A stretch of 64,000 bases of DNA from Blastococcus sp. VKM Ac-2987 (GCF_026967805.1 NZ_JAPVBG010000001.1:1-64000), one strand, 5' to 3'. Positions 7,875-18,173 are shown, counted from the stretch's first letter. The notes: generated by a model not told the origin, from the letters alone. A program made the numbers and translations.

Positions 7875-8699
7875 TCAGGCGCCGGCGCGTCGGTCGCGGG
7901 GCAGCCAGCCGAGGCTCTCCGCGGTGGTCGTGCTCGGCTTGTACTCCAGCGCCACCCAGCCCGAGTAGCCGGCCGAGGCGAGCTGCTCGAGGTGCCCGTC
8001 CAGGTCGATCGCCCCGGTCCCCGGCTCGTGCCGGCCCGGCGCGTCGGCGATCTGGACGTGCGCGATGCGGTCGGCGCAGCTGCTTATCACCTGGGCGACG
8101 TCGTCGCCGTTGACCGTGAGGTGGTACAGGTCGCAGAGCAGGCCGAGGTTCGTGACGCCGGTGCCGGCCGCCACCCGGTCCATCACTGCGACCGCGTCAG
8201 CAGCGGTGAGCAGCGGGTAGTCCGGTGCCCCGCTCACCGGTTCGACCAGGACGGTGCCGCCCAGAGCGCCTGCGGCGCGACCGGCGATGGCCAGGTTCTC
8301 CAGAGCCACCTCGTCCTGGGCCGACGGGTCCGCATCGTGGTTGCGGTTGCCGTACAGCGCGTTGAAGGCGCGGCAGCCCAGCCGGTCACCGATCCCGACC
8401 ACCACGTCGACGTTGTCCCGGAACTCCGACCGGCGGTTCGGGACGGACACCAGCCCGCGGTCCCCGGCAGCCATGTCCCCGGCGAAGAAGTTGAGGCCGA
8501 TCAGCTGCACCCCGGCATCCCGGAGGGCACCGACGAACGCGTCGACCGCGTCGTCCGACGGCACCGCCTCGGCGAAGGGCCACCAGAACTCCGCAGCCGT
8601 GAAGCCGGCTTCGCGGGCAGCGGCGGGCCGTTCCAGGAGCGGGAGCTCCGTAAAGAGCAACGAGAGGTTGACGGCGTACGGAAGGCGGCCACCGGCCAC
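7875..8699 (-). CDS. hyi: Hydroxypyruvate isomerase-like TIM-barrel protein
   Basis: 274 residues. This is a xylose isomerase-like TIM barrel of the Hyi family, which interconverts hydroxypyruvate and tartronate semialdehyde. Typical segments are NLSLLFTE at the N-terminus, FWWPF, LIGLNFFAGDMAAGDRGL, the metal-ligand VEPVSG, the CDLYH strand, HVQIAD and the final ALEYKP. The start is GTG at 8,699, with AAGGAGA 6 nt upstream; ATG options further upstream run across the operator region. It is first in a two-gene unit with garR. The divergent promoter region upstream carries operator site 3. Confidence 0.85.
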   Translation of the reverse strand: MAGGRLPYAVNLSLLFTELPLLERPAAAREAGFTAAEFWWPFAEAVPSDDAVDAFVGALRDAGVQLIGLNFFAGDMAAGDRGLVSVPNRRSEFRDNVDVVVGIGDRLGCRAFNALYGNRNHDADPSAQDEVALENLAIAGRAAGALGGTVLVEPVSGAPDYPLLTAADAVAVMDRVAAGTGVTNLGLLCDLYHLTVNGDDVAQVISSCADRIAHVQIADAPGRHEPGTGAIDLDGHLEQLASAGYSGWVALEYKPSTTTAESLGWLPRDRRAGA

Positions 8700-9068
8700 A
8701 GATCTCTCCTTCGTCCGGTCGCGGCGGTCCCGCCGCGGTGAGAACTGCATGGAGCGCCCGGACCGGTGCCCCGTGGGCACGCCGGCGTGCCCCCGGGGCA
8801 CCACACGGATCGCTTGTCCGGCACTGGCGCTTGGTATACCGTACGGCATGCAAGCCCGGAAAGGCAGGGGTGACGGGGGCCGCCCGCGGAGGGATCGAGC
8901 CCACATGACTCCGCCGTCCCCGGAACGCCGGCCCCCGGTACACCAGGGCCGCGGCGACGTCCGCGGCAGCGGGGCTCCGAGGCCCGGTGCACCACTCACG
9001 TTCGATTCACCGAACGCCGGACCCTGCGCACGTCTGACGCTGGGGCGCCGACGTCGACAGGAGGATTC
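8700..9068. promoter_or_regulatory. Divergent promoter region with operator TTGGTATACCGT (site 3)
   Basis: A 369-bp gap between two divergent catabolic units. At 8,831-8,846 it holds TTGGTATACCGTACGG. Its left half matches site 1 (TTGG) and its right half matches site 4 (CCGT), joined on the common GGTATACC core at 8,833-8,840. It is about 130 bp upstream of the isomerase and about 230 bp upstream of the aldolase, so it could serve either or both. The rest of the gap holds no gene I can support. Confidence 0.68.
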
Positions 9069-9827
9069 GTGTCCATGAAACAGCTGTTCGAGAACGACGG
9101 CGTGGCCCTCGGGATGATGCTGTCCGGGGTGAGCAATCCCGCTGCGGCCACCATGCTGTCCTCCGCCGGGATGGACTACCTCATCCTGGACATGGAGCAC
9201 GGCCCCTTCGACTGGTCCGACATGGCAGCCATGATCGGGACCGCCCGCGGCGCCGGCATCCAGCCGGTCGTGCGCATCCCCGAGATCCGCCGGGAGACGG
9301 TGCTCAAGCCCCTGGACGCCGGCGCGGCCGGCCTGCTGGTCCCCATGGTGGACACGGTGGAGCAGGCAGAGGAGATCGTCCGGCACGCCAAGTACGCCCC
9401 CCAGGGGCAGCGGGGCACGGCCCTCCGCCGCGGGCACAGCGACTACCGGAAGAACCCGCCGGTCGAGTACATGGCGCGGGCGAACGACGAGACGACCATC
9501 GCCATCCAGATCGAGAGTCGGGAAGCGCTCAAGAACGCCGAGGCGCTTGCCGCCGTCGACGGTGTCGACGCCCTCTTCGTCGGCCCTTTCGACCTCTCGG
9601 TCGACATGGGCCTGACCGGCCAGGCCACGCATCCGCAGATGCGTGAGGCCTACCAGGCCGTGCTGGCCGCCGCGAAGGCCTCGGGCAAGGTCGCCGGCAT
9701 CCACCTCTTCGACCTCGACCTGGCGAAGTCGCTGATCGCCGAGGGCTACCAGATGGTGTCGGTCAGCAGCGACATCGACATCATCGTGGACCAGTCAGCC
9801 GCGAACGTCTCCGCACTCCGCGGCTGA
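9069..9827 (+). CDS. HpcH/HpaI family class II aldolase (2-keto-3-deoxyhexarate aldolase type)
   Basis: 252 residues, the normal size for GarL/HpaI/RhmA enzymes. Recognisable parts are the DMEHGPFDW metal/substrate loop near residue 40, GAAGLLVPMV with the following Glu-rich helix, the QIESREAL metal-binding Glu segment and FVGPFDLS. The family splits 2-keto-3-deoxy-glucarate and related acids into pyruvate plus an aldehyde such as tartronate semialdehyde, matching the GarR homologue next door. AGGAGG at 9,059-9,064 is 4 nt from the GTG at 9,069 and 10 nt from the ATG at 9,075, so either start is possible. It is transcribed alone, away from hyi. Confidence 0.85.
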   Translation: MSMKQLFENDGVALGMMLSGVSNPAAATMLSSAGMDYLILDMEHGPFDWSDMAAMIGTARGAGIQPVVRIPEIRRETVLKPLDAGAAGLLVPMVDTVEQAEEIVRHAKYAPQGQRGTALRRGHSDYRKNPPVEYMARANDETTIAIQIESREALKNAEALAAVDGVDALFVGPFDLSVDMGLTGQATHPQMREAYQAVLAAAKASGKVAGIHLFDLDLAKSLIAEGYQMVSVSSDIDIIVDQSAANVSALRG

Positions 9828-9852
9828 CCCCTGCCACACCCCGCCATCTCCT

Positions 9853-9906
9853 CCGTGCCCTGTCCGACTCCGCGTCCCCCGATGGGGCGAGCCGGGCAGG
9901 GCACGG
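9853..9906. terminator. Bidirectional terminator-like hairpin between convergent genes
   Basis: Perfect 10-bp arms CCGTGCCCTG (9,853-9,862) and CAGGGCACGG (9,897-9,906), with an inner CCCC-cgat-GGGG stem in the loop. It sits between the stop of the rightward aldolase and the stop of leftward mmsA. There is no T-run, which is common for high-GC actinobacterial terminators. Confidence 0.55.
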
Positions 9907-9995
9907 GCGCCTGCACGATCCGGGCGGCCCGTCACGTGCAGCGTCCCGGCCGCGGACGGGGGCGGCCGGAACGCCGGGCGAGCTGGTCGATACGC

Positions 9996-11492
<1,497 letters not shown>

Positions 11493-11499
11493 GTGCTGA

Positions 11500-11531
11500 T
11501 CCTTCCTGATGGGTGTCCTTCCTGATGGGTG
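11500..11531. repeat. 16-bp tandem duplication carrying the mmsA ribosome-binding site
   Basis: Two exact copies of tccttcctgatgggtg lie end to end just upstream of the mmsA ATG. On the coding strand each reads CACCCATCAGGAAGGA, so two identical Shine-Dalgarno sequences stand 16 nt apart; only the proximal one is correctly spaced. Confidence 0.85.
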
Positions 11532-11633
11532 CCGGGCGTCCGGCCGCGCCTGCCATGGGACCTCGGCCGCCCTGGCGGTGCCGTGCCGACCGGTGCCTGT
11601 CGCACGAGCCGGTCGATCGAGCGGCGCCGCCGC

Positions 11634-13169
11634 TCAGGCCCCTACGTCGGCCTTCGACTCGTCCTCGGCCCGGGCCTTCCTGGCGCTCCGGCCCTTCCGG
11701 AGGTAGCGGATCAGCGGCAGCACGACGGCGAAGAGGACGACGGCACCGAACAGCGTCCCGGAAATCGGCCGCTCGACGAAGCCGAGCAGGTCCCCGTTGA
11801 AGATCCGCAGGGACTGGCGGAACGCCGTCTCCAGCAGTCCGCCCAGGACGAAAGCGAGGACGAGCGGTCCGGGCTCGAAGCCGTACTTCTTCATGAGGTA
11901 CCCGAGGATGCCGAACCCGATCACGACGAGCATGTCGTAGAAGCTCGTGTTGACCGTGTAGACGCCCAGCATGATCACGACGACCGTGATGGGCGAGAGG
12001 ATCGAGGCCCGGACCCGGACGATGCGGATGAAGAGGCCCACCATCGGCACGCTCAGGATGAGCAGGAACAGGTTGCCGATGTACATCGAGTCGATGACAC
12101 CCCAGAAGACCTCGGGGTTGTTGGTGATCAGCAGGGGTCCCGGCGAGATGCCCTGCAACAACAGGGCACCGAAGATGATCGCCATGGTGGAGTTCGCCGG
12201 GATGCCGAGCGTCAGCAGTGGGATGAACGACGACGTCGCCGCCGCGTTGTTCGCCGACTCCGGCCCCGCGACGCCCTCGATCGCCCCCTTGCCGAACCGT
12301 TCCGGCGTCTTGGACCGCCGCTTCTCCGTCCCGTACGCGACCAGGGAGGCGAGGGTCGCTCCCCCGCCGGGCAGGATGCCCAGGAAGAAGCCGATGACAC
12401 TGCCGCGGGCGATCGCGCCGCGGGACTGCCGGAAGTCCTGCTTGCTGATCCAGGCCCGGCCCACCTCGGAGGTGGCGACGGCAGCCTCGGCGCGGGCACC
12501 GAGCTGGTACAGGATCTCGCCCAGGCCGAACAGGCCCATGACGATGGGGACGAAGTCGAAGCCGTCGGTGAGGTAGAGGACGTCGAAGGTGAACCGCTGC
12601 GCGCCCACGATCGGGTCCCGCCCGACCGTGGCCAGCAGGAGCCCCAGCAGGGCCGCGATGGCGCACTTGAGCGGCGCTCCCGTACCGAGCGTGGAGACGA
12701 GCAGGATGCCGAGGACAGCGAGCGCCGTGTACTCCGGCGGGCCGAAGTCGAGGGCGAACCCGGCCACCACCGGCGCCACGAACGTCATCGCGACGATGGA
12801 GATCGTGGCACCGATGAAGGAGCCGACCGCCGCGATGCCCAGCGCGTTCCCCGCGCGGCCGGTTCGCGCCATCTGGTAGCCGTCGAAGGTCGTGACCACG
12901 GTCGAGGCTTCTCCCGGCAAGGACAGGAGCACCGACGTGATCGTGCCGCCGTACTGGGCGCCGTAGTAGATGCCGGCGAGCATGATGATCGCCGTCTCGG
13001 AGGGGATCGCGTACGTGACGGGCAGCAGGATCGCGATAGTCGCCGTCGGGCCCAGCCCCGGCAGCACCCCGATGACCATGCCGAGAGTGACGCCGAGAAG
13101 GCAGAAGACGAGGTTGGTCGGGGTGAGGACGACGCCGAATCCGAAGAGGATCGGGTCCAGGAAATCCAC
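11634..13169 (-). CDS. tctA: Tripartite tricarboxylate transporter large permease TctA
   Basis: 511 residues, the family's normal length, hydrophobic throughout. It carries the conserved GVLPGLGPTATIAILLP loop near residue 38, a second GILPGGGATLASL glycine-rich loop and AGPESANNAAA before SFIPLLTLGIPANSTMA. TctA forms the 12-helix channel subunit that takes up carboxylates using ion gradients, with TctB and the binding protein TctC. The start is GTG with GAGGGAA about 11 nt upstream. The short charged C-terminal tail is unremarkable. It sits immediately downstream of tctB. Confidence 0.95.
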   Translation of the reverse strand: MDFLDPILFGFGVVLTPTNLVFCLLGVTLGMVIGVLPGLGPTATIAILLPVTYAIPSETAIIMLAGIYYGAQYGGTITSVLLSLPGEASTVVTTFDGYQMARTGRAGNALGIAAVGSFIGATISIVAMTFVAPVVAGFALDFGPPEYTALAVLGILLVSTLGTGAPLKCAIAALLGLLLATVGRDPIVGAQRFTFDVLYLTDGFDFVPIVMGLFGLGEILYQLGARAEAAVATSEVGRAWISKQDFRQSRGAIARGSVIGFFLGILPGGGATLASLVAYGTEKRRSKTPERFGKGAIEGVAGPESANNAAATSSFIPLLTLGIPANSTMAIIFGALLLQGISPGPLLITNNPEVFWGVIDSMYIGNLFLLILSVPMVGLFIRIVRVRASILSPITVVVIMLGVYTVNTSFYDMLVVIGFGILGYLMKKYGFEPGPLVLAFVLGGLLETAFRQSLRIFNGDLLGFVERPISGTLFGAVVLFAVVLPLIRYLRKGRSARKARAEDESKADVGA

Positions 13170-13185
13170 CGTAGCTACCGTTCCC

Positions 13186-13773
13186 TCAGAAGAAGAGCAG
13201 GCGTGGGAGGTTGACGCTCAGGCCCATGATGAAGACGAGATAGACGACGACGGTGGTGCCGACCGCGATCGTCAGCGTCATCCGCCACGTCTCCTTCCCG
13301 ATGATCTTCAGCCAGAAGGCCATCAGGAGGAGGGTCGTGATCTCGAACCCGAGCGGCTCGAAGAGGTACGTGAACACGATGAGGCTCAGGGTGGCCACGG
13401 CCGTGATCCGCCAGCCCCGGCCGAAGCGCTCGGCGCCGTGCAGTCCGTGCCCGAGAGCCAGCAGGGCCACCGAGGCGACGACCATGGCGGCGCTGAGCAC
13501 GAGCGGCCACAGCCCGGGCCCCGGGTTGCTGATCGAGCCGACGCCGAGGTCGACCGCGCCGAAGGCGCCCGCGATCCCGAGGGCCAGGGGAACCGCGGCG
13601 GTCACGATCCCGACCCAGCGCGGGAGGGCCGGCTCCTCGTCGGGCAGCGGGGACAGCGGCCCGCCGAGGTCCTCGTCCTCGTACTCCGAAGCGGTGTGCT
13701 CGGCGCCCTGGCGCGGGGCGGGGGCCGGCGAGGCCCCGCCCCGCGCCGCGGCGGACTCAGGTACCGAACTCAA
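13186..13773 (-). CDS. tctB: Tripartite tricarboxylate transporter small permease TctB
   Basis: 195 residues. After a hydrophilic N-terminus there are about four hydrophobic segments (VGIVTAAVPLALGIAG, LWPLVLSAAMVVASVALL, ITAVATLSLIVFTYLFEPLG, TIAVGTTVVVYLVFIMGL), as in TctB. The best start is the TTG at 13,773, which overlaps the TGA of tctC as cTTGAg and gives translational coupling; an open frame continues upstream but lies inside tctC. The family is poorly conserved, so the call relies partly on its position between tctC and tctA. Confidence 0.85.
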   Translation of the reverse strand: MSSVPESAAARGGASPAPAPRQGAEHTASEYEDEDLGGPLSPLPDEEPALPRWVGIVTAAVPLALGIAGAFGAVDLGVGSISNPGPGLWPLVLSAAMVVASVALLALGHGLHGAERFGRGWRITAVATLSLIVFTYLFEPLGFEITTLLLMAFWLKIIGKETWRMTLTIAVGTTVVVYLVFIMGLSVNLPRLLFF

Positions 13774-14831
13774 GCCCCGCCGCCCACGTCGATCCCGAGC
13801 TCCTCGATCTGCTGCTCGAACCGAGCGCGGTCGGACTCGACCTCCTCCTTGACCTCGTCGCCGCCCACGACGTAGGGCTCCATGAGGTTGTCCTCCATGA
13901 ACGACGAGCACTCTTCGCTCTCGATGGCGTCACCGAGCAGCTGCTGGAGCCGCGCCGTCGTCTCCTCCGGGATCCCGGGCGGGCCCACGTAGAAGGCGGT
14001 GCGGTCGATCACGACGTCGACCCCTACTTCCTTCGCGGTCGGCACCTCGGGCAGCAGCGGGCTGCGCTCCTCGGCGAAGATCGCCAGCGGGGTGAGCGCG
14101 CCGGCCTCGATCTGCTCGGCCACCTCAGACGGGTGCGCGCCCGAGAAGTCGACCTGCTGACCCAGCAGGGCCGTCCGTGCGGGCCCACCGCCCTCGAACG
14201 GCACCTCCGTCGCAGGGATGCCCGCCTCCTCGAAGAACAGCGTCAGCGCGAACGACGTCGTGCTGCCGAGCCCGGAGGTGCCGAAGGTGACCGGCTGACC
14301 GCTAGCCGTGGCCGCCATGAGGTCCTCCACCGTCTGGTACGGGCCGTCGGCGTTGGCCACGAGCACAGCCGGCTCCCGGACGGCGCCGGTCACCACCGTC
14401 ATGTCGTCGAGGGTCAGCGGGCTCTCCTCCGGGAAGAAGATCGGAGTGACCGCGAACATCGACTTGGCCGCCAGCGCCAGACGGTGCCCGTCCGGCTCCC
14501 CGTTGACCACGTACTGCGTGCCGACGACCCCGTTCGCCCCCGGCCGGTTCTCGACGAGGACCTCTTCGTCGACCTGCTCCGAGAGGCACTGTGCCACCGC
14601 GCGGGTCAGGAGGTCGCTGCTCCCCCCGGCCGCGTAGGGGACGACCAGCTCGATCGGCTTGGTGGGGAACTCCTCGGCAGCAGCGGCGGCGGCGTCACCA
14701 CCCGCCTCCGGGTCGGCGTTCCCGCCCTGCGCGCAGGCGGCGAGCGTCAGGCTCGCCGTCGCTGCGATCACCAAAGACCTGCGCCGGTGCGTGCTCGGGC
14801 TCGTTACGCGCCCATGTCCGTACGTGTTCAT
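13770..14831 (-). CDS. tctC: Tripartite tricarboxylate transporter solute-binding lipoprotein TctC
   Basis: 353 residues. The signal peptide has an Arg-rich start (THRRRSL), a short hydrophobic core and a lipobox LTLAAC with Cys33 as lipidation site, followed by an Ala/Gly-rich linker. The mature part shows the TTT/Bug family features FPTKPIELVVPYAAGGSSDLL, VENRPGANG and GTSGLGSTT. It binds a carboxylate substrate at the cell surface and delivers it to TctAB. GGAGGAAAC directly precedes the ATG. It lies 105 bp downstream of the D-2-hydroxyacid dehydrogenase; that gap contains no GGTATACC, so co-transcription with it is likely. Confidence 0.95.
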   Translation of the reverse strand: MNTYGHGRVTSPSTHRRRSLVIAATASLTLAACAQGGNADPEAGGDAAAAAAEEFPTKPIELVVPYAAGGSSDLLTRAVAQCLSEQVDEEVLVENRPGANGVVGTQYVVNGEPDGHRLALAAKSMFAVTPIFFPEESPLTLDDMTVVTGAVREPAVLVANADGPYQTVEDLMAATASGQPVTFGTSGLGSTTSFALTLFFEEAGIPATEVPFEGGGPARTALLGQQVDFSGAHPSEVAEQIEAGALTPLAIFAEERSPLLPEVPTAKEVGVDVVIDRTAFYVGPPGIPEETTARLQQLLGDAIESEECSSFMEDNLMEPYVVGGDEVKEEVESDRARFEQQIEELGIDVGGGA

Positions 14832-14936
14832 GTTTCCTCCGTCGAGCGATGCGGGCAGGGCCTTCTCAACTGCGTCTTCCTCACGTCCCCCTCCAGGACT
14901 GCCGGGGGTCTGCGGGCCGGGATGCGCCGGGCGCCG

Positions 14937-15956
14937 TCACCGGCTCAGCCCGCCGGACGGGCTGGCGACGACCCGTTGCCGTGCCGACTCGAGCACTGCC
15001 GGGTTCACCACCGCGGCCGGGCGACCACCGCTGAGGACCGCGACGACGGCCTCGGCGGCACCGACGGACATCCGCTCCAGGGCACCGCCGGTGTGCGCGG
15101 CGGTGTGCGGGGTCATGACGACGTTCGGCAGGTCGAAGAAGCCGCAGTCCGGAGCGGGCGGCTCGCTCTCGAACACGTCCACCCCCGCGCCGGCGATGCT
15201 GTTCCGCCGGAGGCAGTCGATGAGCGCCTCCTCGTCGACCACACCGCCCCGGGCTGTGTGGACGAGAACCGCGTGCGGGCCCAGCTGTGCCAGCTCCGCC
15301 GCTCCGATGAAGCCCCGGGTCTCGGCGGTCAGGGGCACGTGGACGGTGACGGCATCGGACGTGCGGAGGAGGTCGCCGAGCCGGGCCACCGGCTCGGCCC
15401 CGCGTTCCCGGATCTCCGCCGCGCTGAGCTGCGGGTCGAAGCCGAGCACGTCCATGCCGAACCCCTGGCCGGCGATGCGTGTCACGTGCGTGCCGATGCG
15501 CCCCATGCCGATCACTCCGAGCCGATGGCCGCCGAGCTCGCTCCCGACCAGGCTGTCGCGGATCTCGAACCGGCCGCCTCGGACGACGGCGTCGGCAGCG
15601 ACCACCTTGCGCTTCACCGCGAGCAGCAGGGCGAAGACGTGCTCGGCGACCGACTGCATGTTGGCATCGGGGGTGTTGGCGACCAGGATGCCCAGGGCCG
15701 TCGCGTCGGCGACGGCGATGTTGTCCACGCCCACCCCGTGGCGCGCCACCACGCGCAACCGGGGAGCACGCCGCAGTTCCTCACCGCTCAGGACCCGGGT
15801 CCGCACCAGGATTCCTTCGACGACCGGCAGGACGTCATCGAGTGGTGTCGGGTCGTCGCCGTAGCCGAGAACCACGTCGGCACTGCCTTCGAGCAGACGG
15901 AGCGCCTTCGGGTGCACGGGCTGGGTCACGTAGACCACGGGCCGCGGAGCCGACAT
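14937..15956 (-). CDS. D-isomer-specific 2-hydroxyacid dehydrogenase
   Basis: 339 residues. SerA/glyoxylate reductase superfamily. Visible parts are ARHGVGVDNIAV, the NAD-binding GVIGMGRIGTHVTR, VTVHVPLTAET, the VHTARGGVVDEEAL catalytic Arg region, GAGVDVFESEPP and the catalytic His in MTPHTAAHT. The start chosen is ATG at 15,956 (MSAPRPVVYVTQ), as upstream codons encode low-complexity residues. Likely substrate is hydroxypyruvate, glyoxylate or the transported D-hydroxy acid itself. It heads the leftward unit containing tctCBA and mmsA, about 100 bp from operator site 4. Confidence 0.85.
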   Translation of the reverse strand: MSAPRPVVYVTQPVHPKALRLLEGSADVVLGYGDDPTPLDDVLPVVEGILVRTRVLSGEELRRAPRLRVVARHGVGVDNIAVADATALGILVANTPDANMQSVAEHVFALLLAVKRKVVAADAVVRGGRFEIRDSLVGSELGGHRLGVIGMGRIGTHVTRIAGQGFGMDVLGFDPQLSAAEIRERGAEPVARLGDLLRTSDAVTVHVPLTAETRGFIGAAELAQLGPHAVLVHTARGGVVDEEALIDCLRRNSIAGAGVDVFESEPPAPDCGFFDLPNVVMTPHTAAHTGGALERMSVGAAEAVVAVLSGGRPAAVVNPAVLESARQRVVASPSGGLSR

Positions 15957-16057
15957 GCTACGGCCGTCCGGGCCGACGCGCCCGCGGACGGGCGGGGGCC
16001 GTCGGCGACGACCGGAAGGCGGTCGGCTGCGCACTGCTGACCTGAGGCATGTGGTGC

Positions 16058-16069
16058 ACGGTATACCGT
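16058..16069. promoter_or_regulatory. Probable GntR operator ACGGTATACCGT (site 4)
   Basis: A perfect 12-bp palindrome in the divergent region between the D-2-hydroxyacid dehydrogenase/transporter unit and the glycerate kinase. It shares GGTATACC with sites 1-3. It stands 102 bp from the leftward start and 121 bp from the rightward start, so one site may control both. Confidence 0.72.
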
Positions 16070-16189
16070 AGGGCGAAGTGGGACAAGGGTCACATGTGGC
16101 CTGGCTCTCAGCGGTCCCACAGGGGTGGCGCCACGTCGCCGCGAGGATGCCCCCCTCCGCACCGTGGACGAGAGGTAAGGGAGCGACTG

Positions 16190-17287
16190 ATGAAGGTCCT
16201 CATCGCGCCGGACTCCTTCAAGGGGACGCTCCCCGCGACCGAGGCAGCAGCGTGCATCGCCGCCGGCTGGCGGAGCGCCCGCCCGGAGGACTCGATCACG
16301 CTGCTGCCCCTGGCCGACGGCGGAGAGGGCACCCTCGAGGCGATAGCCGCCGCCGACCGCCGTTCCGAGTGGATCGACGTGCCGGCGGTCACGGGGCCGT
16401 GCGGAGCGGCGGTCACCGCCCAGTACCTCATGACAGGCGACGGGACAGCTGTGATCGAGCTGGCCCGGAGTAGCGGCCTGCCGCTGGCATCACGGCTGGA
16501 TCCCCTCGGTGCCACGACCAGGGGCGTGGGCGAGGTCGTGCTGGCAGCGCTCCGCCGCGGTGCGACGGAGATCGTCGTGGCCGTGGGCGGTTCGGCATCG
16601 ACCGACGGCGGCGCAGGCCTGCTGGCAGCCCTCGGCCTGCGGCTGCTCGGCGCACGGGGGGACGAGCTGCCGGACGGCGGAGCAGCCCTCGCCCGGGTCG
16701 CCGGCCTCGACCGGTCGCAGCTGGTGGCCCCGCCGCCCGGCGGCGTCACGGTCCTGACCGACGTGCGCAACCCGCTGCTCGGTCCGGCCGGAGCGGCGGC
16801 GGTGTTCGGCCCGCAGAAGGGGGCGACGCCCGAGCAGATCCGCCTGCTCGACGAGGCCCTCACCCGGTGGGCGGCCATCTGCGGCGGCGATCCGGAGCAA
16901 CCGGGCGCCGGCGCCGCAGGGGGGACGGCCTTCGGCCTTCAGGCGTTGTGGGGCGCGTCACTCAGCTCAGGCGCCGTTCACGTCGCACGCCTGGCCGGAC
17001 TGCACGCCGCCCTGGACTCCTCGGCCGACCTGGTGCTGACCGGCGAGGGCCGTTTCGACGGTACGAGCCTCGGCGGCAAGGTCTGCGGCCACGTCATCGA
17101 GCAGGCCCGCTCGCGCCGGCTGCCGGTCGGCGTGGTCTGCGGGCAGCAGGACGCCTCCCTGGAGGTCCCGGGGGTCCGGGCCGTGTCCCTGAGCGAGCTG
17201 GCCGGCTCGGCGCGAGAGGCCATGGCCGATCCGAGCCGGTGGGCCGAGGAGGCGGGAGCACATGCAGCCCGCACCTGGGCTCGGTGA
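16190..17287 (+). CDS. Glycerate kinase (GarK/GlxK family)
   Basis: 365 residues, the usual size for class I glycerate 2-kinases. It begins MKVLIAPDSFKGTL, the family's most conserved segment, and has LADGGEGT near residue 45, the glycine-rich VAVGGSASTDGGAG near 130 and DLVLTGEGRFDGTSLGGKV near 285. It phosphorylates D-glycerate to 2-phosphoglycerate, the last step of the tartronate semialdehyde branch. The ATG at 16,190 is preceded by AAGGGA at 7 nt. It is divergent from the transporter unit, with operator site 4 between them. Confidence 0.92.
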   Translation: MKVLIAPDSFKGTLPATEAAACIAAGWRSARPEDSITLLPLADGGEGTLEAIAAADRRSEWIDVPAVTGPCGAAVTAQYLMTGDGTAVIELARSSGLPLASRLDPLGATTRGVGEVVLAALRRGATEIVVAVGGSASTDGGAGLLAALGLRLLGARGDELPDGGAALARVAGLDRSQLVAPPPGGVTVLTDVRNPLLGPAGAAAVFGPQKGATPEQIRLLDEALTRWAAICGGDPEQPGAGAAGGTAFGLQALWGASLSSGAVHVARLAGLHAALDSSADLVLTGEGRFDGTSLGGKVCGHVIEQARSRRLPVGVVCGQQDASLEVPGVRAVSLSELAGSAREAMADPSRWAEEAGAHAARTWAR

Positions 17288-17297
17288 GACGGCGGGC

Positions 17298-18173
17298 TCA
17301 CCCCACGAGGTCGGCCACGGCGGCAGCCAGACCGGCCGCAGCGTGCGGCGCCTGCGGGAGGAAGAAGCTCGGTTCGGTGAGCTCGACCTCCAGGACCGTC
17401 GGTCTGCCCGTCGGGTCCTCCACCAGGTCGATGCGCGCGTACAGGAGCGGCGCCACGGCGGGCAGCAGCGCCGCGACGGCGTCCAGCACCGATTCGGCGG
17501 CGTCGCGCTGAGCGGCGCTCGCCCGGACGGGGGCCAGATCACCCCGGCTGTCCCTGTCCTGGCGCACGCCCTCACCCCGGCGCAGCAACGGCCCCTTCCG
17601 CACGGCGTGGGAGAACCGGCCCCCGAGGAACAGCATCGCCGTCTCCCCCGCCCGGTCGACGCTGGCCTGGTACGGCTGCACCATGGCGACCCGGCCGGCG
17701 GCGGCGAGGTCCGCGGCGTGCGCCAGCGCCGCGTGCGGGTCGGTCCACCGGGCGGTGTCCCGTGAGCCGGCGGACACGGACGGCTTGACCACCCATTCCG
17801 CCCCCTCGGGCAGCTCGTCGACGGCGCCGGGGGCCCAGACGGTCGGTACCACGGCGACACCCGCCCGCTCGAGGTCCCTCAGGTAGGACTTGTCCGCGTT
17901 CCAGCGCATGACCTCCACCGGGTTGCGGAGCCGGGGCACCTGCGCCGCCCAGCCGAGGAACTCGGGGAGGCGCCACGTGTAGTCCCAGCAGGACCGCACC
18001 ACGGTCAGCGCGAAGGCGTTCCAGTCGACGCCGGGGTCGTCCCAGCGGACGACGAGCGGCTCGAGACCAGCCGCCACGAGGGCCGGGACGGCCAACGGGA
18101 GGTCGGGGTCCAGCGGCAGTCCTCGCTCCGACGTGACCAGGGCGACCCGGGCCCCCGCCGGCACCTCAGGCAC
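17298..18173 (-). CDS. RimK/DcsG-like ATP-grasp ligase
   Basis: 291 residues. The pre-ATP-grasp part has VRSCWDYTWR and RNPVEVMRWNADKSYL. The ATP-grasp part has VVKPSVSAGSRDTARW and the metal-binding EVELTEP with FFLPQ near the end. This arrangement is seen in small ATP-grasp ligases related to O-ureido-D-serine cyclo-ligase (DcsG) and RimK, which activate a carboxylate as acyl phosphate and join it to an amine. The GTG start overlaps the stop of the semialdehyde dehydrogenase by 8 nt (GTGCCTGA), so the two are translationally coupled. No partner enzyme for a known antibiotic pathway is nearby, and the substrate is unknown. Confidence 0.75.
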   Translation of the reverse strand: MPEVPAGARVALVTSERGLPLDPDLPLAVPALVAAGLEPLVVRWDDPGVDWNAFALTVVRSCWDYTWRLPEFLGWAAQVPRLRNPVEVMRWNADKSYLRDLERAGVAVVPTVWAPGAVDELPEGAEWVVKPSVSAGSRDTARWTDPHAALAHAADLAAAGRVAMVQPYQASVDRAGETAMLFLGGRFSHAVRKGPLLRRGEGVRQDRDSRGDLAPVRASAAQRDAAESVLDAVAALLPAVAPLLYARIDLVEDPTGRPTVLEVELTEPSFFLPQAPHAAAGLAAAVADLVG

